From Coenobita brevimanus (taxonomy: Eukaryota > Arthropoda > Malacostraca > Decapoda > Coenobitidae): a stretch of DNA of 64,000 nt. Positions 33,496 through 42,279 of this stretch are shown piece after piece. Every line of letters begins with the position of its first letter. Within the stretch, counting starts at the first letter, position 1. The stretch is taken from NCBI GenBank assembly GCA_032717465.1, contig CM064671.1, positions 55,549,991-55,613,990 on the forward strand, read 5' to 3'. A program made the position numbers and the translations under genes. The notes beneath the pieces were generated by a model. The model saw only the letters and a list, made by a program, of their open reading frames with translations. It was not told where the DNA came from and did no database searches.

Positions 33496-33890
33496 CAATA
33501 TATGGTACTACACACTGAAAACCATAACGTGAATAAATTTCAGACGGGCAATCCCAGGTCTTTAACCAATATTAAAATATGTGTAAAGTCTCTGACAATG
33601 CTAAATCACACGGCTTCGTCTTCTGGTCTACCACTCACTCTTTACTGGGAAATTGCTTAAGCATGCTGATAACTTAGCCAAATTACAACTCATTGGAAGA
33701 GAACATGCAACTCACTTACTTCAATAGTTCATATTACCAGAGTATATGGTTTAGAATATCAAAATCAACCATCACTCCTTCTACTGTGAACACACATAAA
33801 CATGAAATTCACTCATATATCATAATTATTAACCAACCTCTCCCTCTGTGTAGACATTCCTCCATGTTTGAACATTCACTGGAATACTTC

Positions 33891-34280
33891 TGTCAGAAAT
33901 TTTTATACACTCCTCTGTCTGACAAGTGTTAGTCTAAACACGACCAATAGTATATATACAAATGTCTCATAAGATTAGAGTATAATTAACACTCTAACTC
34001 ACCAATAATTATTCTCCTTATATCCTAGCTAGTTCCCCCCGATTTGGCCAAATCATAAAGGTTGCTTACAGCGTGCAGCTTGAACGGGCTGTGGAAACAG
34101 AGTCGTAGAAATGGCGAGTCTCTTCTCCCTCAGAGGATTTTGAGATTCCAACTGTTTATTAATTACAACTGGCAAAATACAGTTAAATTACTTCATGAAC
34201 TATATAAGGTGAAACTAACTTAATTTAATCTTAATTTTAATTAAACTAAAACCAAATACACCCTTTATCTATATAACTGT
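33891..34280 (-). repeat. BEL/Pao LTR, left copy (3' LTR)
   Basis: Matches 41544-42010: shared stretches include GTGTTAGTCTAAACACGACC, CACCAATAATTATTCTCC, TAGTTCCCCCCGAT and AACAGAGTCGTAGAAATGGC. It lacks about 85-100 bases present in the right copy at 41720-41815. The right boundary is approximate. Confidence 0.8.
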
Positions 34281-34637
34281 GTATTAAACCCTCATCTGCT
34301 TCTCACTTTAGGCACGTCATTCCACCATAAGGGTTAAATGCTTTGGCATTTATTTGATTAATAATAAGAATTATTAAGAGCACGTAATATCTGAGTTATA
34401 AAACTGCTTGAATTAGTCATTAACACCCTTTAGGTTTTCCTCTGCTTTCAACAGGGTCAACTATATTAGAAAGTAAAGAGCACAACCACTCTGGGGGAAG
34501 ATATTTCCCACAGTTTTGGGGCCAATGAAAAGTGATACGCTGTATAATGTAATGTGACTGTTAGCAAGGGGCTCTTTCCATAGGTCTCAAGAACCCTGTG
34601 CTGCGGCCCTTCTAGGTCGTGCATTTTGACCCAATTG

Positions 34638-35785
34638 CTATCCACCATCCACTGTCTCTGGGGTAGCCGTTAACTCAAGGGGCACCAGTTTATCAATAGT
34701 TTTTATATTGGTATGTCGCCTACAATAAATTTTTACAAGTCTCAGCACCCCCTTCGAATCAGGATGTGTGTACATCACTTTAGGTAATGGCCAATAGGAT
34801 CTTGGTTGTTCTGTTTTTACTAAGACCACATCTATGTTTATAACTGACTTGTTGCAGGCAGCCTGAGCCCCATAAAATCTTTCTCTTTGGCTCAAAAGAT
34901 ATTCTTCGCTCCAGTGTCTATTCCAGGCGTGCAATACCCTTTTCAGATGTTGGTATCCCTCACGCAGATGTTATCCTAATTCTTTATTTTCTGTTGTAAG
35001 ATCATCTACTTCCTCCTGGATAACCACACAAGGCAGTGGATGGAGCTTTCTGCTATACAACATAAAAGCCGGTGTCAATGCCTCAGTTGAAAAGCTGGTG
35101 TCATCCAGATAGGTTAAAGGTCTATCATTAATCCTAGCTTCAGTTTCAGTTATCACTGTTCTCAGCTCCTCTCTGGCGATCTTAGTTATATGTAATGTTT
35201 TCCTAAGGCATTTCTTCACCATACCAATTATTCGATCTGTAAATCCACTTTGCCATGGTGCTCTTGGAGCTATGAACTGCCAGGTAAAATTTTGGATTCC
35301 CAGCACTGACTTAGCCATTGGGTCATTCATAATATTTAAAAGTAGAGGTGCTGCTCCAACGAAAATGGTTCCGTTGTCGCTTATTAATCTACTGGACAAG
35401 AACTTCTAGCTGGAAACCTTCTAAATACATTCAGGAATGTCTCTTAACTTAAGTCTTCTTCTATTTCTAAATGGACTGCCATTGTGTAAGTAAACAAACA
35501 TATATACACCTTATGGGGAGTTCCCTCACCCGTAACAGTTATAGCCCCTGTGTGATCAACTCCAGTTACCTTGAAGGGCCGACTTACATTTACCCAATCC
35601 TTCGGTAAAGCAGGTGGGCCTGGATAGTCATATGGTCGTTGTTCATATCTTCTATATATAATGCAACTCTTGAGATGTTTCTTTACGATTTGTCTACCCT
35701 TAGGGATCCAATACCTTTCTCGGATTCAGGCCAAAGTCTGTAGTACACTTCCATGAAGAGTCAACTCATGGGCTTCCTTAACAAT
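34638..35785 (-). pseudogene. BEL/Pao integrase, 5' part cut by an RTE
   Basis: The minus strand encodes the integrase core: DNGTIFVGAAPLLLNIMNDP, a WQFIAPRAPWQSGFTDRIIG block, VITETEARINDRPLTYL (34971-35399) and the BEL-type C-terminal region RHWSEEYLLSQRERF, VLVKTEQPRSYWPLPKV (34638-34934). The domain joins cDNA to the host genome. The zinc-binding N-terminal region is at about 35700-35785 (KEAHELTLHGS) and at 36380-36441, split by the RTE fragment. Frame changes occur at 34935-34970 and at 35400-35500. Confidence 0.75.
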
Positions 35786-35788
35786 TAT

Positions 35789-36370
35789 CTATCTCTATCT
35801 ATCTATAGCCCGACGCCCTAATCCCGCAAAGGGTGGCCGCAGACAAAACGCCTCCAAGTCACTCTGTCACCCACCATTTGACTCCCCTCCCCCCAACTCA
35901 CCCCCCCCTCCCTCATATACCTCTCAACTCCATCCCTCCACCTCATCCTCGGTCTACCCCTCCCTCTTCCTCCCTCCACCTCACCTACATACACCCTCTT
36001 AGTCAGTCTTTCATTCTCCATTCTCTCCACATGTCCAAACCACCTCAGTGTATTTCTCCTAATCTTTTCAACCACATCCACATCTACCCCACAACGTTCC
36101 TTCACTTCTTCATTCGTCAACCTGTCCCTCCACGTCACTCCACATGCTCCTCTCAAGTAACTCATTTCCACTGCTCTCACTCTTGACTTGTTCCCCTCTT
36201 GCAAGGTCCATGCCTCGCTTCCATACGTCAGGGTAGGGATCACAATACCATCATGCAGTGACTTCTTAACTTCCATACTCACCTCCCTATTTCTCATCAC
36301 TGCTTTCAGTGTACCAACAACCTTTCTTCCCTGCTGTACCCTATCACGTACTTCATCCCCCAAAGTTCTA
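35789..36370 (-). mobile_element. RTE fragment nested in the BEL integrase
   Basis: The minus-strand frame (36350 to 35820) is the C-terminal part of the RTE protein: RVQQGRKVVGTLKAVMRNRE, EVKKSLHDGIVIPTLTYGSE, LRGACGVTWRDRLTNEEVKE, NTLRWFGHVERMEN and GGRGRGRPRMRWRDG. It is one open frame, better preserved than most copies. The 3' end (35789-35830) has the TATC tail. Upstream the frame passes straight into BEL sequence (FLDGNSLLRCRGRIVKGDLP), marking the truncation point near 36370. Confidence 0.85.
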
Positions 36371-36599
36371 GTTTGGAGAGGCAAATCACCCTTTACTATT
36401 CTGCCACGGCATCTAAGTAGACTGTTTCCGTCTAAGAACAATCCTAAATCTCCTGTCAGCTTACTATTGCTGTCAGTGCCTTGGCATAAAAGATAAAAAA
36501 ATGTCTCCGTAATATTTTCTTTGAAGCCTTTTCAGCCAGTATTCTATAGGATCAAAGTCCTCAAACCCCACTTTCTTATTCAATAATTTTACAACCAAT

Positions 36600-38431
36600 A
36601 TAGTAGTGTTAAGAAGTTGTTCTTATTGATGAAAATCTAATGTGTCACATCTGGTTCAGGTATTACATGATCCAAGCTTACTACACTAACCTCAGCAATA
36701 CTATACTGTTTCTGCTCAGGCCAATCTTTAGTGAGTAGCCATTTAGGACCTTTAAACCGAAAGTTATCTTTGACCAGTTTCTTTACAGTCGAACCTCTCG
36801 AGAGCAGATCAGCTGGATTTTGCTTGAAGGTTACATGCATGAATTTAAATTTGGAAGACAGTTCTTTAATAGTCTTCACTCTATTGTGGACGAAAGGAAT
36901 TTTACTGCCTTTCTTCCCTATCCAGTAAAGACAAATCTCACTGTCAGTCCATATATAAATATCCTCAAACATAGTATCCTTTCTAATCTGTTCCCATTGT
37001 TCCACATATGTCTCACCTAATTCCTTGTCCCAGTCTAACTTTTCCCGCCAAGCCTCTTGCACTAAACATTTGCCCCTAATAACTATAGGACTGACCAATC
37101 CTAATGGGTCAAATAACATGGAGACCTGACTTAACAAGGACCTCTTGGTGAGAGTGACATAAGAGAACTTCATCGGCTTTAAACTTATTTCATCAGCCTT
37201 TGTATCCAAATTAAGACCCAACACCTTTTGAGTTTTGGAAATGTCAGTTTTTGGATAGTCCTCTTGTATTTTATTCATCAAAAGCGGTGAATTTGCATTC
37301 CAGCTCAGTAACGGCAAATTTGCCCTCCCACATTTGGAACTGGCTACTTCATAAGCCTTCAAATGCTTCCGTCTCAGTATCAGCAACACCTTGCAAATTA
37401 TCCATGTAAAAAGCCTTCCCTATTACTGGGCATTTGGCATTTCCAGAATGATGCTTCAAAGCGTTGCAAAGTAGGAAAGGACTAGCACAAGAGCCAAAGA
37501 GCACCGATCGGAATCAGTAAGTTCTCAATGGACTATCCTCATTTTGAGGATCTTGAGGCCAGAGGAGTTAAGTAAATTTCCTATCATCCTCTCTCAATTC
37601 TATTCTGAGAAAAGCCTTACTAATGTCTGCTGTATAAGCATAAGGTTTCACTCTAAATCTTAGTAATACATTCCGTAACTTCCCTGTTAGTGTAGGTCCA
37701 GAGTATAGGCAGTCGTTCAAGGTAGCTATCCTTTGGACGCTTTACTTCTACAGTTGAAAACTATCCTTTTGGGAGTAGTTACTTAATCCTTGCTTACAGC
37801 ATGATGTGATAAATAATGTCCTTCCTTGTGGTTAACAGGGAATTCTGCCTCTTCTATGAATTTATTCTTCAATTGATCTTTTATAATATTATCATATATA
37901 GTTAGATGTTCTGATCTGTATCTCAACTTTCTTACAAGAGAATTTAGCTGAGCTTTAGCTGCTTGGTAATCTGTTGGTAACTCTGAATGGTTTAGTTTCC
38001 ATGGTAATCCTACCCAATACTGTCCATCTTTAAATTCCACAGACTGGTTACAAATCCAAAGTTATTTTATCTTCAGGGGTTGGTTCCTCAGAGTGTTATC
38101 CTACACTGTTTAGGTCCCACAATTTGTGTACAGGTTAGATTTTTTAATCCAGTAAGTAATTTATCTAAGTAGGTTCTAATTCTGCACATATTCTAGCTAC
38201 CATCAATGACTGTGTGGGGGTAACAAAGACTGAGTCTACCAGTTTGGCCTCTCCTTTAACTTGGTTTGGAAAAGGCAACTGACCCATAATAAGGTTACCT
38301 CCTGGACTCTTGAACAATTGTACTTTGTTCTTCTTGAAAGGCCAATGAAGGAATCCTCCACAGTATTCCGAACCAATTATAATTTTTATGGGACCCACAG
38401 TATCTGATTTCACATTCCGTTTGACCAACAT
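36600..38431 (-). pseudogene. BEL/Pao reverse transcriptase and RNase H
   Basis: Pieces in order on the minus strand: 38165-38431 (pre-RT region), 37783-38040 (YWVGLPWKLNHSELPTDYQA, a BEL pre-RT motif), about 37400-37660 (AYTADISKAFLRIELREDDR and a catalytic-site sequence reading YMDN), and 36637-37389 (TQKVLGLNLDT, FSYVTLTKRSLLSQVSMLFD, PLGLVSPIVIRG, IWTDSEICLYWI). The last contains the RNase H-like segment and the NPADLLSRG motif. In the family the RT motif is normally YVDD-like, so YMDN suggests loss of activity. Stops near 37390 and 37745-37790 break the frame. Confidence 0.75.
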
Positions 38432-38658
38432 TATCCTCGAGCTTTGAAGATGATCAGCGGTTTCCTTCAGTCCTTTTATGTATACTGTATACTTGTTTCC
38501 ATATTATCTAGTACAGTTGCTGTTATACGGGATTTATATCCTCCAAGTTGTATTACAGGTCTAACTAAATCAAAGGACCAAGCCTCCTTAGTAGTTTAGA
38601 ATTCTGTAATGGCTAGACTTACTTTGCCAATAATAGGTAACTTTAATTTCTTCACAAT

Positions 38659-39060
38659 TTATGCAGAAATGAAGGTGTTCTGTGTACCCGTATCAAAGAG
38701 AGAACATGCAGATTTGTTTCTATTCTCAATCATTACCTTCACATCTGCAATTGGAACTGCAGCTGGCATTATTAATGGAGAATTCACTTTCACAACTGTC
38801 ATATTGACAACTGCAGTTATAGGAACCTCATATTTTATCATCCTTGGGAACAAAGCACTGTGATGATTGTCATTTTTACATTTGAGACAAAGATTCCCAA
38901 TTCCTGAAGCCTCACTGTTTTAGAAGCGTAATCAGGATAATGTTGACAAGATGCACTGGAATGTTGTTCAAAACAAAACACACAGACCTTCCTGTCCTTT
39001 ACTGTGGAAATTTTGACCTTCATATTTTCATTAGCTTGTCTATTCCTTGTCTTTAATATT
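38659..39060 (-). pseudogene. BEL/Pao zinc knuckle and aspartic protease region
   Basis: The minus strand encodes CVFCFEQHSSASC (38838-39023), a CCHC-like knuckle found at the end of BEL gag, then, after a frame change, ALFPRMIKYE and NKSACSLFDTGTQNTFISA (38659-38853), an aspartic protease active site with D-T-G. The protease releases the mature element proteins. Confidence 0.7.
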
Positions 39061-39351
39061 TATCCTCAGATTATAAAGAACTAAGTAAAGTACCCACCTC
39101 TTCTTTAGGTACATACTTAGCCGTCCCTGACTTAGGTTATTGGTTCTTTTCCTTATTTCAGCCTTCTGTTTAATTTCAGCAGGCTTTACTGTTCCTTACA
39201 AATGTTTACAAAGTTGCATCAAGCCGTCCTCAATCTCCTCACAGGAGAAATCATCCTTTTGGTACCTACCATACAAGGCATCCTTGGTTCTAGTTAGAAG
39301 CTTTAAGGACACAATTCTAGAAAGCACCCAATCTGCTGCCTTAACATCTTC

Positions 39352-40560
39352 TTAAGGACCTAAAGCCTTTAAATTACAACTCATCACAATCTTAAAATTT
39401 TGCAAGGAATCAAAATCATGTTTAGGTATGGGTAATGCAATTAGAGCCTTCAGTACTTGGGTAATGACCTGCTTCCTGTCTTCATAATTCTGTCTAAGGA
39501 TAGTCAAAGCCGCCTCATAATTGTTTTCTTCCACAGGCAATTCCTTTGTCAACTTCTAAGGCGTCCCCTTGACCTGTCCTAACAGATATGAGAACTTACT
39601 CACATTGGGGAGATCTATTCTGTAATGGACTAAATATTTAAATTGATCCCAAAAGGATTTTAAATTTTGCTCCCCATCAAACTCCGGAAGAGTAATTTGT
39701 GGTAGTGCAGCTTTACTCCGCTGTTCTACAACTTGTGTTTCTGAAGTAGTATTAGCCAATTTAGAATCTAACAGCTTCACTAATGTTATATATTCCTTAG
39801 AATCTCACGCTGCCATGTGCTTTCCACGGAAAGGTCGTGGACACACCGGTCCGAGCTCGAGTCATCACGAGGGGCAGAGGCACCCGCCATAACGGGAGCG
39901 ACTCGGCGGGGGAAGAGAGGGAAAGCGGGGGCCCCCGCAGCGACAGCCACGCGGCGGCAACGGTGGCGGTGCTCGGCGGGGGCGGGGGAGGCGGCTGCCC
40001 AGCTTCAGAGAGGCGGGAGGCACAGACGACAACGACGACGGCGGGGGGGCTGAGCACCCACGCCAGAGCGCGAGCACGGCCCGAGAACTGCTGCAGCCAC
40101 CCCCGTCGCCGGTGGGAACCCACCACCGACCACCGGACCGCCCCACACCACACCACCACACCAGGGACACCACCACCACCGCCAGTGACGCCACCACGAC
40201 GACACACCCGCACCCGGGGCCCCCTCCCGCCACCTCGCCGCCCCCTGGATGCCTCCTTTCGAGGCCCAGTCCAGCAGCCACGACCAGGCTCCGCTTCCAA
40301 CACAGGCCCGACTTTAATTTAACTTCAAATTTGGTAGTCTCCGACTCCAGAGGATATTTATCATCACGTTTCACTATTGCTGCTTCTAAATTTAAGTAAC
40401 TTTCTTCATACTTAGTCCATCTGTCTTTTAGTGTATTCAGAAGACTACTTAATTTTTCCCTCGTCTGAGGTGTTTCATCTAATAATTGCCTATAAACATT
40501 TATGGCTCTAGTTACCCATCCTACCCTACGACTGGATGACCTCTGGAATTAGGAAATAGA
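39352..40560 (-). pseudogene. BEL/Pao gag, interrupted by a GC-rich segment
   Basis: From about 40550 the minus strand reads RVGWVTRAINVYRQLLDETP, LNTLKDRWTKYEESYLNLEA and KRDDKYPLESETTKFEVKLK. It resumes after the insertion with KEYITLVKLLDSKLAN and QITLPEFDGEQNLKSFWDQF (39556-39790), and then VEENNYEAALTILRQNYEDR (39352-39552). This is the DUF1759-type BEL gag that forms the particle shell. The segment at about 39815-40313 does not belong to it. A stop near 39557 separates the two downstream pieces. Confidence 0.75.
39815..40313. other. GC-rich insertion of unknown origin in BEL gag
   Basis: About 500 bases are strikingly GC-rich in an AT-rich setting, with GGC, GAC and ACC trinucleotide-like runs (for example ACCACCACACCAGGGACACC near 40150). 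The boundaries fall inside the gag frame. Several long open frames across it are a by-product of base composition. The composition resembles ribosomal spacer or expansion-segment DNA, but I could not identify conserved rRNA sequence in it. Confidence 0.6.
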
Positions 40561-40579
40561 TATTTTGACTAATTTCTAA

Positions 40580-40940
40580 GATACCTGAAATATCATTAAT
40601 TTCAATTTTACAACTACAAATTTACCTGAGCTCAGTAGTTATTAATCATTTTAAATTTTGAGGAGTGTAGGGATTGGGTTTATGGTATTACACTTATATC
40701 CCTGGGTTGTTAAACCTCTGGGGTTATGTCTTTATCTCCACACTCAATTTCCAAATAACCAAAATTTCCTTGGGCTCAGAACTATTAATCATTTTAAACT
40801 GTCAGGGGTGTAGGGATTGGACTTATGGTATTAAACCTATCTCCCTGGGCTGTTAAACCTCTGGGGTTATGTCTTTATTTCCACACTCCGTTTCCAAAAT
40901 AACCCAAATTTCCCTGAGCTTAGAACAAATTAACATCTTA
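40580..40940. repeat. Tandem repeat in the BEL leader, about 143-bp period
   Basis: GTGTAGGGATTGG occurs at 40665 and 40808. The shared block includes TTATGGTATTA, CCCTGGG, TGTTAAACCTCTGGGGTTAT and GTCTTTAT. A partial third copy (CTGAGCTCAG...ATTAATCATTTTAAA) precedes them. It lies between gag and the SGNH-like ORF. Confidence 0.8.
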
Positions 40941-40992
40941 ATATAACGTAGAACCACCCAGCCTATAGAGCGTAGAATTGTTCTTTCTTCAA

Positions 40993-41505
40993 CTAGATAT
41001 AATTTACAAATTTCTCCAGGACTGCTTCTCGGCCATGGTGATTCCAGTGTATACCATCGGCTTTTACAGTTGCCTGGAAGAGTTTTGGATTAAAATGGAT
41101 AAAATCTTTTCCCTGCCTTAGCCTCTGCAACTTCCTATTTACGACCCTGCTAACTAATTCATACCCACTGTAGCAAACTGGTGAACCATATGGTAGTTTT
41201 CTAGGCTCAAGAAAGGTTATGGTTACTGAGGATTTACATGAACCTTCAATGGCTCCTACCGCGGCTAAAATGTTTTCAATAATTTTATCAATTTCCACAT
41301 CTTTATAATTGTCATTTCCTCCCAGGAAAAGGCTAGTGCTATCATGCTCCAAATCCAATATGACATTTAGCAGCTCATCATAAGAAAAGGAACTTACCCT
41401 TCCACCAGGAGCTCTGTAAATATGTATTTCAGTGTCCTCCACTTCTATGGAATGCAGAAATAGACTGTGCCCCCCAGATCCGCCCTTTAACTTGTTCAGT
41501 GCCTC
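40993..41505 (-). CDS. SGNH/GDSL-hydrolase-like ORF in the BEL leader
   Basis: An open minus-strand frame of about 165-170 residues ends at 40993. It is open from near the primer-binding region at 41520, so the start is uncertain; a GTG-initiated part starts at 41442. It contains GGSGGHSLFLHS where SGNH hydrolases have the nucleophile block (GDS), then YRAPGGRVSSFSYDELL, the third block as LFLGGNDN, and the last block as DGIHWNHHGREAV with the Asp-x-x-His pair. Such enzymes are serine esterases or acetylhydrolases. It lies inside the BEL element between LTR and gag, on the same strand. The nucleophile block is non-standard, so activity is unknown. It could be captured host sequence. Confidence 0.6.
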   Translation of the reverse strand, partial: EALNKLKGGSGGHSLFLHSIEVEDTEIHIYRAPGGRVSSFSYDELLNVILDLEHDSTSLFLGGNDNYKDVEIDKIIENILAAVGAIEGSCKSSVTITFLEPRKLPYGSPVCYSGYELVSRVVNRKLQRLRQGKDFIHFNPKLFQATVKADGIHWNHHGREAVLEKFVNYI

Positions 41506-41543
41506 TGGACATATCTGTTCTCCTCACTCAGGGCACCAAAGTG

Positions 41544-42013
41544 TGTCAGAGCTTTTTATACACTCCTCTATCTGACGAGTGTTAGTCTAAACACGACCAA
41601 TAATAAATTTACAGTTCATATATCTCTTAGGAGATTAGGGTATAATTAATACTCAAACTCACCAATAATTATTCTCCTGATATCCTAGTTAGTTCCCCCC
41701 GATATGGCCAAATCTTAAAGGTTACTTAGCTAGATGAGAGTCGGAATAACAGATAACGACGGGCCTGAAGTCTCGGTCGGTTTGCCTGGGGCTTCCTAGC
41801 GTCCTTAGGTGCGTATTAACGTGCAGCTTGAACGAGCTTTGGAAACAGAGTCGTAGAAATGGCGAGTCTATTCTCCCTCATAGGATTTTGAGATGCCAAT
41901 CATATATTGATTACAATTGGCTAAATACAGTTAAATTACTTCATGAAGTAACTTAATTTACTCTTAGTTTTAATTAAACGAAAGCCAAATATTCCCTTTA
42001 TCTATGTAAATAG
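41544..42013 (-). repeat. BEL/Pao LTR, right copy (5' LTR), outer end lost
   Basis: Pairs with 33891-34280. Beside it at 41525-41541 the minus strand reads TTTGGTGCCCTGAGTG, a likely tRNA primer-binding site. The outer edge stops at about 42013 against RTE sequence that has no GATA tail, so the junction is probably a deletion rather than a clean insertion. Confidence 0.8.
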
Positions 42014-42279
42014 TCCACCATGCTGTTCCCAACACCCTCTTTCGTCTTTTCTTCATCCAGTACACCACCTCACATGCTACACAGATTTCTTTTGTGAATA
42101 TCTTGCACACACCTTCCACGTCCCCTGTCTGCTCCAATCCGTATTAACCAGTCGCTCCTCCAGTTTCCTCTTGTATTCTGCCCTTTTTCCATCCTCTTGT
42201 AACCTTTCCACCCTCCTTGTATGAACTACTTCCTCCTGTCCTTCCCTTCTTTTATTTCTTCATTTCGTTTGGACACTGA

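Larger units (their letters stand above)
33891..42013 (-). mobile_element. BEL/Pao LTR retrotransposon, minus strand, decayed
   Basis: Two LTRs of one family bound it (33891-34280 and 41544-42013). On the minus strand, 5' to 3': LTR, primer-binding region (TTTGGTGCCCTGAGTG at about 41525-41541), an SGNH-like leader ORF, a tandem repeat, BEL-type gag (interrupted by a GC-rich insertion), CCHC and aspartic protease, reverse transcriptase, RNase H, integrase (interrupted by an RTE fragment), LTR. The TKR..LS....FDPLGL..P block identifies the BEL/Pao superfamily. Stops and frame changes in several domains indicate an inactive copy. The outer edge of the right LTR is cut at 42013 by an RTE. Confidence 0.85.

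Noticed and set aside
39797..40399. Long open frames on both strands with repetitive Gly/Arg/Pro/Thr-rich proteins
   Set aside because: They overlap in several frames at once within a GC-rich segment that has few stop codons by composition. No start context or known domain was seen, so they are not called as genes.
33891..42013. Possible infectious retrovirus
   Set aside because: The polymerase is of the BEL/Pao type, no envelope-like frame follows integrase, and the copy is broken.
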